Part shown: piece by piece, positions 25,404 to 32,423 of the stretch
How the letters are laid out: each line of letters begins with the position of its first letter
How positions within the stretch are numbered: position 1 is the first letter of the stretch
Origin: Clostridia bacterium
GTDB taxonomy: Bacteria; Bacillota; Clostridia; Oscillospirales; Acutalibacteraceae
Direction: 5' to 3'
Assembly (NCBI GenBank): GCA_017521125.1
Contig: JAFXDV010000009.1
Coordinates: 1-38,171, forward strand
Length of the DNA stretch: 38,171 nucleotides
Program-made: the position numbers and the translations under genes
The notes under the pieces: generated by a model
Told to the model about the DNA's origin: nothing
The model's database searches: none
What the model saw: only the letters and a program-made list of their open reading frames with translations

Positions 25404-25862
25404 TTATCTTTGACCTGAACGTCTATTCTTTTTAGCATCAGGATTTTTTCTCTTAAGGTCTGAGAATTTCTCATCACTTGTCTGCTTAAATTTGTTCATC
25501 ATTTCCTCAAAAGAGCTTGACTCACTTTTTTTAGCTGTCCAAACAAACGAACTGTCAATTTGAGCAGACTCAGGTTTAGGGGCATATGGTCTTCTCTCTC
25601 TGCGCTCAGGTCTTTCTGTCTTTTTAGGCTCCTGAGCCTTTTTGATGCTAAGACTGATTTTGCCATCATCTCCGATGTTTAAAACCTTCATTTTAACAAC
25701 ATCGTTTTCCTTGACAAAATCTTTAATTTCACTTACATAAACCTGAGCAATTTCTGAAATATGTACCATTCCTGTTTTACCTTCTCCAAGGTCAACAAAA
25801 ACGCCGAAATTGGTAACTCCTGTAATTTTGCCCTCTACAATGTCTCCTATGGTAAGCTGCAT
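25404..25862 (-). CDS. yabR: S1-domain RNA-binding protein (YabR-like)
   Basis: A 152-residue protein. Residues 1-75 are one S1 domain (GDIVEGKITGVTNFGVFVDLGEGKTGMVHIS..., ending KISLSIKKA). The rest is a basic, low-complexity tail rich in Arg, Lys and Pro. It lies 45 bp after divIC, exactly as yabR follows divIC in Bacillus, which supports the name. The family is thought to bind RNA or the ribosome; no specific target is known to me. Confidence 0.88.
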   Translation of the reverse strand: MQLTIGDIVEGKITGVTNFGVFVDLGEGKTGMVHISEIAQVYVSEIKDFVKENDVVKMKVLNIGDDGKISLSIKKAQEPKKTERPERRERRPYAPKPESAQIDSSFVWTAKKSESSSFEEMMNKFKQTSDEKFSDLKRKNPDAKKNRRSGQR

Positions 25863-25907
25863 TAAACTATGCTTCCCCCTAAAATTTTACTTAATTTATT
25901 TGCTCGT

Positions 25908-26204
25908 TTAGTTTCCGGAAATGTCTTTATACACCTGTTCATCGGCAAAGACATATCCAAGGCGTTCTCTTGCCGCCTTTTCAATAATCTCTTCCTTAGT
26001 ACCGTTGGTTGTAAGATATTCAAGCTCTTTAACCTTGGCTTCAGTTTGGGTAATTTCTTCTTTTACCGCAGCAAAATCAGACCGACTGCTTGTCAATTCT
26101 TTTACAAGGGCACCGACAGATAAAAACAAATACAGACAAAATGCTACAATTAAAACTCTAAGAAGTATACTTTTATCTTGCTTTTTATAAGTCTTCGCGT
26201 TCAA
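25908..26204 (-). CDS. divIC: Septum formation initiator DivIC/FtsB
   Basis: A 98-residue bitopic cell-division protein. A short cytoplasmic N-terminus (KTYKKQDKS), one membrane segment (~14-33) and an extracellular coiled coil (~42-65) are followed by EKAARERLGYVFADEQVY, the family's C-terminal mark. With FtsL and DivIB/FtsQ it activates septal wall synthesis. The start is TTG at 26204 with AAGGGTGA 6 nt before it. It lies in the conserved yabP-yabQ-divIC-yabR order. Confidence 0.9.
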   Translation of the reverse strand: MNAKTYKKQDKSILLRVLIVAFCLYLFLSVGALVKELTSSRSDFAAVKEEITQTEAKVKELEYLTTNGTKEEIIEKAARERLGYVFADEQVYKDISGN

Positions 26205-26279
26205 TCAAAATCACCCTTCTTTAAACATTCTAACAGCGTGACACAAAAAGACAATTTACCTTTTAGTCTACTTACTAAC

Positions 26280-26309
26280 AGTATACACTAAGAGTATTCA
26301 ACTTTTCAA
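26280..26309 (-). promoter_or_regulatory. Candidate sigma-A promoter of divIC
   Basis: On the minus strand TTGAAA (26304-26309, overlapping the end of yabQ) and TATACT (26280-26285) are 18 bp apart, leaving a ~75-nt leader. An own vegetative promoter would let divIC be expressed apart from the sporulation genes upstream. Confidence 0.5.
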
Positions 26310-26731
26310 GACTTTTTTGATGGTTTTTTCACTTTTTCTTTAATTTTTAAGGTTTTTTCTTTGGTTTTTAAAAAAATTTTTGTTTTGCAACTTTGAAATC
26401 TGGTTTTTATGCCTATATACATCTTATTAACGTAGGTTATTAAGAACATTAGAAGTTTCGAAACAGTCAGTCTAATGACAAAAAAACCGATTATTTCACC
26501 AATGAAAACATAGCCCCTTACCTGTCCTGATTCTCTTGTCAGAAAAAAGCAAAAATTTATAAATGAGACTACGAGGAAATATATTATATCGGTAAAAAAC
26601 ACTGCTAGTTTTGAGTTTAGGCAAAAAAGTCTGATTCCTCTTGTTAAATCAAAAATTAAGCAAAATATTCCGCCTAGAAGCAGACTCAACAAAAAGGTTG
26701 TTGACTGGTCGGTCAGATTTATCTCCCACAT
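26306..26731 (-). CDS. yabQ: Spore cortex biosynthesis protein YabQ
   Basis: A 141-residue polytopic protein with about four hydrophobic segments in the first 105 residues (TTFLLSLLLGGIFCLIFDLTR, VFFTDIIYFLVVSFINFCFF and others) and a Lys-rich tail. This is the YabQ pattern; in Bacillus YabQ sits in the outer forespore membrane and is needed for cortex formation. Its ATG overlaps the yabP stop by one base (TAATG), so the two are translated together. Confidence 0.87.
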   Translation of the reverse strand: MWEINLTDQSTTFLLSLLLGGIFCLIFDLTRGIRLFCLNSKLAVFFTDIIYFLVVSFINFCFFLTRESGQVRGYVFIGEIIGFFVIRLTVSKLLMFLITYVNKMYIGIKTRFQSCKTKIFLKTKEKTLKIKEKVKKPSKKS

Positions 26732-27006
26732 TATTTAAGCAACCTTTTAATAAAGCTTCCTTTAGCCGCCTCATCCCCTGTATAAACCAGAGCATAAACC
26801 AAGCCGGTCATATTAAGTTCTCCGCTTGCTGCGCTAAATCCACCGATATTAAGCCTTGTTCCCTTAATGGTTAATAGTCCCATATCGGTTTTTAGGACAA
26901 CCGTTTCATCATCAAAGGTTACAACCTCGCTAACTCCCGACATATTAAGCTTTGCACGTTTTTCCATTATAACGTTATGCATTACTCCGTTTTTTTCTTC
27001 AGACAT
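26731..27006 (-). CDS. yabP: Sporulation protein YabP
   Basis: A 91-residue protein of the YabP/YqfC family. It has HNVIMEKRAKLNMSGVSEVVTFDDETVVLKT, then GLLTIKGTRLNIGGFSAASGELNMTGLVYALVY, quoted only to locate it. It has no membrane segment and acts in the mother cell during sporulation. I chose the ATG at 27006, 8 nt after GGTGG, over the ATG at 27021, which has no ribosome site. It is separated from rqcP by about 90 bp, where a sporulation promoter would be expected, but I could not identify one. Confidence 0.87.
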   Translation of the reverse strand: MSEEKNGVMHNVIMEKRAKLNMSGVSEVVTFDDETVVLKTDMGLLTIKGTRLNIGGFSAASGELNMTGLVYALVYTGDEAAKGSFIKRLLK

Positions 27007-27097
27007 AAAAACACCACCCATAAATTATAATGAATATAGTCAAATTTTCACTGTTTCGACTAACTATAACCATTATATTTAGGGTGGCAATTTTCTA

Positions 27098-27340
27098 TTA
27101 CTCTATTATTTTATAAAGGTCGGCGGCTTCTTCCTTTTTTACAACCTCGCAAACGTTAGTTACCTGTACCTTAACCGTTCTTGCTCCAAAGTTTATCTCA
27201 ATAATGTCATTAACCTTTACGTCATAAGATGCTCTGGCCGTTTTTCCGTTGACCAGTACTCTGCCTGCGTCACAGGCTTCGTTCGCAATGGTTCTGCGTT
27301 TGATAATACGAGAAACCTTCAAATATTTGTCTAATCTCAA
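27098..27340 (-). CDS. rqcP: S4-domain ribosome quality control protein RqcP (YabO)
   Basis: An 80-residue S4 RNA-binding protein: RLDKYLKVSRIIKRRTIANE, then AGRVLVNGKTARASYDVKVNDIIEI, quoted as markers. RqcP works with RqcH on split 50S subunits to add alanine tails to stalled peptides. The start is TTG at 27340, with AAGGGG 9 nt before it; no ATG or GTG fits. It lies between HU and yabP as in Bacillus. Confidence 0.92.
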   Translation of the reverse strand: MRLDKYLKVSRIIKRRTIANEACDAGRVLVNGKTARASYDVKVNDIIEINFGARTVKVQVTNVCEVVKKEEAADLYKIIE

Positions 27341-27354
27341 AATCTTTTCCCCTT

Positions 27355-27391
27355 GAAAAAAATTTGAGCCGCCCTTTTCAAGGCGGCTATC
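27355..27391 (-). terminator. Intrinsic terminator after HU
   Basis: AGCCGCC (27367-27373) and GGCGGCT (27382-27388) form a 7-bp GC stem; on the minus strand CAAA and T7 follow. It lies between the HU stop (27400) and the rqcP start (27340), so rqcP needs read-through or its own promoter. Confidence 0.82.
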
Positions 27392-27399
27392 AAATTCAA

Positions 27400-27675
27400 T
27401 TATTTTGCAACAGCTTCTTTAAGAGCTTTGCCTGCCTTGAATGCAGGAACCTTTGTTGCAGCAATTTTGATTGTTTCGCCTGTTTTTGGGTTAACGCCTG
27501 TTCTTGCAGCACGTGCACGAGCTTCGAAAGTACCGAAACCAACAAGAGCAACCTTGTCGCCAGCCTTCATAGCTTCTGTTACGGTAGCAACTAATGCTGC
27601 TACTGCTGCATCTGCGTCCTTCTTAGAGATATTTGCCTTTTCTGCTACTGCAGCAACTAATTCTGTTTTGTTCAT
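27400..27675 (-). CDS. hup: HU-family DNA-binding protein
   Basis: A 91-residue histone-like protein of normal HU length: [21 protein letters not shown], the [22 protein letters not shown] arm and [16 protein letters not shown] at the end, quoted as markers. It bends and packs DNA as a dimer. I chose the ATG at 27675 with GGAGG 8 nt before it; the longer frame to 27750 has no support. It lies 46 bp downstream of mazG. Confidence 0.97.
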   Translation of the reverse strand: MNKTELVAAVAEKANISKKDADAAVAALVATVTEAMKAGDKVALVGFGTFEARARAARTGVNPKTGETIKIAATKVPAFKAGKALKEAVAK

Positions 27676-27721
27676 AATAAAACCTCCAAATTTATTTTCA
27701 ATGGACTTTTCCATTTGAAAT

Positions 27722-28501
27722 CTACTTAGCATTACCAAAAGCTTGTCCAATCTCGGTTGGGGTTGGCTTTTCGGTTATCATTTGTGCTCTTTTTTCTGCA
27801 TCTTCAAAATCTTTTATAAATCTTTCGGTAGCATCGTTTAATGCCTGCTCTGAGTTAATACCTAAAGTTCTTTGAAGCGATGCAAGTTTGAAGAGCAAAT
27901 CTCCGTACACTCTTTCTGTCAGAAGTTTGTCTCCTTTTTCTATAGCTTTTTTAAGCTCCTCTGTTGAGTCAAGGAGTGTTTCAGGAGAATTATCTATTTC
28001 TATTCCGCCTTTAAAGCCTCTTTTTTCCACCTTTGCGGCACGCATTAGTGCAGGAAAGGCTTTGGGGACACTCGTTAAGGTATCGGTATAAGTGGTCTGG
28101 TGCTTTTCTTGCCTTTTTACCTCATCCCACAAATCAAGAACCTGTGCCGAATTGTCTGCTTTGGCATCTTTAAATACGTGGGGATGTCTGAAAATAAGTT
28201 TGCGGCAAATGCCATCGGTGACATCCTTAAAATCAAAGTCTGATTTCTCAGCAGCTATAGTTGCATGAAATGCTACCTGTAAAAGCAGGTCACCAAGCTC
28301 TTCGCACAAGGCATCGGCATCCTCATTATCTATAGCATCGCAAACCTCATAAGCTTCTTCAAGCACCTCGTTACGAATACTCTTATGAGTTTGTTCTCTG
28401 TCCCAAGGGCACCCCTCAGGGCTTCTGAGAACCTTCATAATCTCTATAAGGTGCTCTATGCCTAGCTTTTGAGTGCTTTCCGCTACATTTAACTCTACCA
28501 T
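27722..28501 (-). CDS. mazG: Nucleoside triphosphate pyrophosphohydrolase MazG
   Basis: A 259-residue two-domain MazG that hydrolyses (d)NTPs to the monophosphate and pyrophosphate. The first domain carries [17 protein letters not shown] and the magnesium motif [14 protein letters not shown]...EELGD (EExxE plus ExxD). The second domain (~160-245) has a weaker copy. It lacks the N-terminal methylase-like domain of Bacillus YabN. The ribosome site TAGGAG precedes the ATG at 28501. Confidence 0.95.
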   Translation of the reverse strand: MVELNVAESTQKLGIEHLIEIMKVLRSPEGCPWDREQTHKSIRNEVLEEAYEVCDAIDNEDADALCEELGDLLLQVAFHATIAAEKSDFDFKDVTDGICRKLIFRHPHVFKDAKADNSAQVLDLWDEVKRQEKHQTTYTDTLTSVPKAFPALMRAAKVEKRGFKGGIEIDNSPETLLDSTEELKKAIEKGDKLLTERVYGDLLFKLASLQRTLGINSEQALNDATERFIKDFEDAEKRAQMITEKPTPTEIGQAFGNAK

Positions 28502-28589
28502 ATTTTTCTCCTAAAATCAACTGTACTTGGTAAAAATCTCCTATTTTAATGAAAAAACTGTAAATCTTTTGTTGAATTTGTCTTGTTTT

Positions 28590-28946
28590 TTAGAGTTTTG
28601 CCCCACATTTACTGCAAAAAACTCCATTTTTTTCTATCTGAGCACCACATTTTGTGCATAGCTTTTTGTTTTTAGCCTTTAAAATTTCTTCTTTTGTATT
28701 CTCTATTAACTGAATTTTTTCCGCAATATCATCGGTTACAGGCTTTACAGATTCCGCATCAAAAGGCTCATCATTTCTTATTGCATCATAACAAAGCTTA
28801 CCTAAAATCTCATAACTTTTTGAAAGCTTTGCTTCAAGAGAATAGACGTCAATTTTTTGCTTTTGAACACTTACCACAGTCTCTGCCTTTTTATAGACAT
28901 CCTCAAAGGTTACCTTTGCTTTATCTACGATATTATCAAAATTCAT
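28590..28946 (-). CDS. Small helical protein with C-terminal zinc ribbon
   Basis: A 118-residue protein. Residues ~1-95 are mostly helical and charged with a likely coiled coil (KAETVVSVQKQKIDVYSLEAKL and EKIQLIENTKEEILKAK). Residues 96-118 are a zinc ribbon, CTKCGAQIEKNGVFCSKCG. It has no signal peptide or membrane segment. Such proteins are common in Clostridia but have no known role. The ribosome site AGAAAGGAAGG precedes the ATG. It lies between the nucleoside kinase gene and mazG with gaps of 50 and 88 bp. Confidence 0.8.
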   Translation of the reverse strand: MNFDNIVDKAKVTFEDVYKKAETVVSVQKQKIDVYSLEAKLSKSYEILGKLCYDAIRNDEPFDAESVKPVTDDIAEKIQLIENTKEEILKAKNKKLCTKCGAQIEKNGVFCSKCGAKL

Positions 28947-28996
28947 ACTAAGCCTTCCTTTCTATGCTTTAAGTTTACTATATTTTATAATTATTT

Positions 28997-29911
28997 TCAA
29001 CCTATAAATTCTTTTATAAGTGAGGTTTCAGGTATTAGTTTTTCATCTATTTCGGCAAAGCTTTCAAGCCCTTTTGCCGCAGCTCTCGCATAGCTGCTGT
29101 TTGGAGTGTCATCTGTTACCGCTTCTATCATTTCTAAGAAGCTTTTTTTATAAAGTGCAGGCTCATAAGCGTGCAGTGTTGTAACGCAAAAATCGGCATA
29201 CTTTTTGAAGCTTCTGATATGCTTATTTTCCGCCTCGACCACTCCCGACCAAAGACCCAGAGTCTCATTTATCGTTTTGTTTCTAAACTTAAAGTCTCGG
29301 ATAATTCTTCTTATAAGTCTGAGTTTTCTTCCTGTCAGAACGGTTTTTCCATTATCGTCCACTATTGGTCTTGTAACGCTAACATAAATCTTAAAAAGTT
29401 TTTCCTTTGGCAAATGACGGGTAATTTCGGGGTTAAGGGCGTGTATACCCTCCACAATAAACAAACCGCCGTCACTTATATCAAGCTCAATTTTATCAGG
29501 AATGCTTTTTGCGGTAAGAAAATCAAACTCGGGCAATTTGCTTTTGCCATTGGTTATAAGCTGATTAAATGAACGTGTGATTTCATCTATATTAAGAGCA
29601 TTTACTGATTCAAAATCCACACTTCCGTCCGGCAAAACGTCTCTGTCACAAAGGTTTTTAAAAAAATTATCAAGGGAAATAACCTGAGTCTTTTTGCCCT
29701 TCTTTTCAAGGGTTTCCTTTAAAACGTGGGCGGTGGTAGTTTTGCCTGAACCTGAGGGTCCTGCAATCATTAAAATTCTGTTATTTTCATCAGATAAAAT
29801 AGCATCAGCCAGCCTGTTTATCTGCTCTTTATAAGACTTTTCGCAAACAGCAATAAACCCTTTTGGATCAGACTTTAAACTACTATTTATTTGTTGCAGA
29901 ATATTTGTCAT
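28997..29911 (-). CDS. Uridine kinase-family nucleoside kinase
   Basis: A 304-residue P-loop kinase of the phosphoribulokinase/uridine kinase family. Walker A GPSGSGKT is at 51-58, ISLDNFFKNLCDRDVLPDGSVDFES lies in the substrate region (marker only), and FIVEGIHALNPEIT and RLIRRIIRDFKFR follow. The ~40-residue N-terminal helical part replaces the TGS domain seen in longer clostridial relatives. It probably phosphorylates a nucleoside, but the substrate is not proven. The ribosome site AGGAG lies inside the end of hemZ, and the genes overlap by 29 bp. Confidence 0.88.
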   Translation of the reverse strand: MTNILQQINSSLKSDPKGFIAVCEKSYKEQINRLADAILSDENNRILMIAGPSGSGKTTTAHVLKETLEKKGKKTQVISLDNFFKNLCDRDVLPDGSVDFESVNALNIDEITRSFNQLITNGKSKLPEFDFLTAKSIPDKIELDISDGGLFIVEGIHALNPEITRHLPKEKLFKIYVSVTRPIVDDNGKTVLTGRKLRLIRRIIRDFKFRNKTINETLGLWSGVVEAENKHIRSFKKYADFCVTTLHAYEPALYKKSFLEMIEAVTDDTPNSSYARAAAKGLESFAEIDEKLIPETSLIKEFIG

Positions 29912-31349
29912 AGAATTCTCCTATTTGTTCTTTTCTGCTTATCATTTCATTAAAGCGGCTTATATATTCATATGGATATTTAAAATTGAAAATTCTTTCA
30001 ATAAAGTCTCCGTTTGGCTCTCTGAGTTTAGTAACTCCACTTGCGCCGCAGGCAAGTATTGTATGGGTTTCATCCATAATATAGACATTGTAAAGGCCCT
30101 CATAACCTTCTTTAGCATAACCCACATTTTCTAAGTTTCCTACTGTTTTACTCTGTCTATACATATAATATGGCTTTATACCGTTCTGGGACAGTCGGTT
30201 TTTTGCAAATCGCACCATCTGTGTTGCGGCATCCCACTCTTTAACCTCAGGTAGAGTGCCGCTTATAGAGAGGTTTGAAGCCTTTTTAACCGATAGTGAA
30301 TGTACCGTTACACTCTCAGGATCAAGCTTTAAAATCTCTTCTACCGAAGCCTTGAAGCTCTCTACTGTGTCGGTTGGAAGCCCTGCAATCAGGTCGGTAT
30401 TTATATTATCAAAACCGATTTCTCTCGCCATTTTAAAGACTTCAACCATTTGTTTTGCGGTATGTTTTCTTCCAATGGCTTCAAGAACGATATCGTTCAT
30501 TGTTTGTGGGTTTATACTGATACGTGTGGCGCCACCTTTTTTAATTGCAACAAGTTTTTCTCTTGTTGTAACATCAGGTCTGCCTGCTTCGACAGTATAT
30601 TCTCTGACGTTTGACAAATCAAAACTTCTTGAAACCGCCGTCATTATTTCGGTTAAATGATACGCCTCCAAAGCGGTAGGTGTACCTCCGCCAATATATA
30701 TTGTTTCAAGCCTTAAATTGTTCTCTTTGGCAATTCTTCCTGTTATTGAAATTTCTCTGCACAATAGCTTTACATAGTCCTCAATGAGTCTTCCCGCTTT
30801 TTCTACCGAGTGGGAAACGAAAGAGCAGTAAGAACATCTACTTGGACAAAACGGTATGGAGATGTAAAGACTAAAAGAGTCCGGACGATTATTGGCAATT
30901 ATCTCTTCTTCAGGCATTAAAGTTTCTCTGCAAAGAGAAATTTTCTCTTCGTTCACAAAAAGCTTTTCTCTGAAATATTTTTCTGTTTCTTCGGTCCCTA
31001 ACTGTTTCGTGAGTTTAGAGTAGAGTTTTACCGGTCTTACGCCTGTAAGAAGCCCCCAGGGCGGAGTATAACCTGTCGCCTTAACAAAGCAGTTAAAAAG
31101 GCAGGAAGCAAGGGCAAGCTCTAAAGATTTTTCATCGCTTTTGGCTATAACCCTTTTGCATCCAAAGCTTTTTTCTCCGATATTAAGGGTGGCTGTTGCC
31201 TCATTTTTGTCCTCGTTCAAAGCACACACCGCGTATATTTCATCAGGGGTTTCGCACTCTAAAATATTGATTTTTTCAAAGGGCAGAAATATTCTGCAAA
31301 GTTTTTCAAGCTCATAATTAAAGCTATGACCTAAATTACATAAATTCAT
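29883..31349 (-). CDS. hemZ: Radical SAM coproporphyrinogen dehydrogenase HemZ
   Basis: A 488-residue HemN-like radical SAM enzyme of the HemZ subfamily, which has a ~160-residue N-terminal extension. The 4Fe-4S motif CPSRCSYC has Cys168, Cys172 and Cys175; ETIYIGGGTPTAL and a GLPTDT segment follow. HemZ is named for oxygen-independent oxidation of coproporphyrinogen III, but HemN paralogues can have other roles and no other haem gene is here. Its ATG overlaps the MBL hydrolase stop by one base (TAATG). Confidence 0.9.
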   Translation of the reverse strand: MNLCNLGHSFNYELEKLCRIFLPFEKINILECETPDEIYAVCALNEDKNEATATLNIGEKSFGCKRVIAKSDEKSLELALASCLFNCFVKATGYTPPWGLLTGVRPVKLYSKLTKQLGTEETEKYFREKLFVNEEKISLCRETLMPEEEIIANNRPDSFSLYISIPFCPSRCSYCSFVSHSVEKAGRLIEDYVKLLCREISITGRIAKENNLRLETIYIGGGTPTALEAYHLTEIMTAVSRSFDLSNVREYTVEAGRPDVTTREKLVAIKKGGATRISINPQTMNDIVLEAIGRKHTAKQMVEVFKMAREIGFDNINTDLIAGLPTDTVESFKASVEEILKLDPESVTVHSLSVKKASNLSISGTLPEVKEWDAATQMVRFAKNRLSQNGIKPYYMYRQSKTVGNLENVGYAKEGYEGLYNVYIMDETHTILACGASGVTKLREPNGDFIERIFNFKYPYEYISRFNEMISRKEQIGEFYDKYSATNK

Positions 31350-31966
31350 TAAAAAGTCCTTCTAAAGTATGGATTATAAACTATTTCTTTTTTTAGTGTA
31401 GTTTTATTTCCGTGTCCTGAATAGACGGTGTAGTCTTTATCTGAAAAATTTTTTAACATATCAAGAGAATCCAGTAGTTTGTTGTAGTCCCCTGTTGGCA
31501 GGTCGCATCTTCCAACTGTACCCTCGAATAAAGTATCCCCACTAAACATACAGTCATTTATTATATAACAAACCGAGCCTTCTGTATGTCCGTTTGTTAA
31601 AAGCACATCTATTTGGGTACTGCCTAAAGTTATTTTATCCACATCTTTAAGGGTAATGTCGGCGGTAAAGGGCGAAACATAAATGCCAAATAAGTTCCCT
31701 GCATTTAATTCAGAGTCACATAGCCCGCCTGCATCATTTTCGTGGATAGCTATTTTTGCTCCTGTTTTTTCTCTAAGGCTTTTAGCCCCGGAAATATGGT
31801 CAAAGTGACAATGTGTTAACAGAATTATTTTATTATCAGAAGAATTTAAAAACTCCACTATTTCATCCTTCGCTTCGGCGGGGTCAATAACTATTACTGC
31901 ATCATCTGTTTTTACCAAATAGCAGTTGGCCAAAGCAATACCTAAAGGTAATGTTCTAACTAACAT
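31349..31966 (-). CDS. Metallo-beta-lactamase-fold hydrolase (glyoxalase II-like)
   Basis: A 205-residue MBL protein. The metal motif THCHFDH is at 51-57, with NGHTEGSVCY, SGDTLFEGTVGRCDLP and a VYSGHGNKTT end. This matches the small YqgX/GloB-like group, hydrolysing thioesters such as S-lactoyl conjugates; the substrate is unproven. I chose the ATG at 31966, 5 nt after GGAGG, over TTG at 31978. It overlaps dtd by 7 bp and hemZ by one base, so these are surely co-transcribed. Confidence 0.9.
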   Translation of the reverse strand: MLVRTLPLGIALANCYLVKTDDAVIVIDPAEAKDEIVEFLNSSDNKIILLTHCHFDHISGAKSLREKTGAKIAIHENDAGGLCDSELNAGNLFGIYVSPFTADITLKDVDKITLGSTQIDVLLTNGHTEGSVCYIINDCMFSGDTLFEGTVGRCDLPTGDYNKLLDSLDMLKNFSDKDYTVYSGHGNKTTLKKEIVYNPYFRRTF

Positions 31967-32421
31967 TTCTTCCTCCAAACGTTGGTATCGAGGGAAATTG
32001 TGACAGGTCCATCGTTAAGGAGTTCTACCGCCATATCTCCACCGAAAACTCCCTTTTCTACCACCTGTACCCCCTCGTTTTTAAGGTTTTGACAAAACTC
32101 CTCGTACATTTTGTTAGCTTCAATCGGCGGCATAGCGTTGTCAAAGGATGGGCGGTTGCCTTTTTTATTATTGGCACAAAGGGTAAAGTTAGATATAACA
32201 AGTGCTTCGCCTTCAATATCCAATAGAGATTTATTCATTTTATCATTTTCATCGGTAAAAATTCTTAAATTGGCAGTCTTTTTAGCAAGAAGTTGACAGT
32301 CCTCAACCAGATCGCCTTTTTCTACGCCTAAAAGCACCAAAAAGCCCTGTTTTATACTGCCTTTGATTTCATCATTTACCTTTACTGTTGCATATTTCAC
32401 TCTTTGAATTATTGCTTTCAT
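31960..32421 (-). CDS. dtd: D-aminoacyl-tRNA deacylase
   Basis: A 153-residue deacylase that removes D-amino acids (and Gly from tRNA-Ala) from tRNA. The cross-subunit Gly-Pro motif NDGPVT is intact (136-141), and KKGNRPSFDNAMPP is present. The usual SQxxL motif reads SNFTL (77-81), a Gln-to-Asn change. The start is ATG at 32421, 2 bp after the rel stop, so it is tightly coupled to rel. The rel-dtd pairing is conserved in Firmicutes. Confidence 0.95.
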   Translation of the reverse strand: MKAIIQRVKYATVKVNDEIKGSIKQGFLVLLGVEKGDLVEDCQLLAKKTANLRIFTDENDKMNKSLLDIEGEALVISNFTLCANNKKGNRPSFDNAMPPIEANKMYEEFCQNLKNEGVQVVEKGVFGGDMAVELLNDGPVTISLDTNVWRKKC

Positions 32422-32423
32422 AG

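Noticed and set aside
27007..27097. Sigma-E promoter for yabP-yabQ
   Set aside because: CATTATAAT resembles the -10 only weakly and no matching -35 stands at the right distance.
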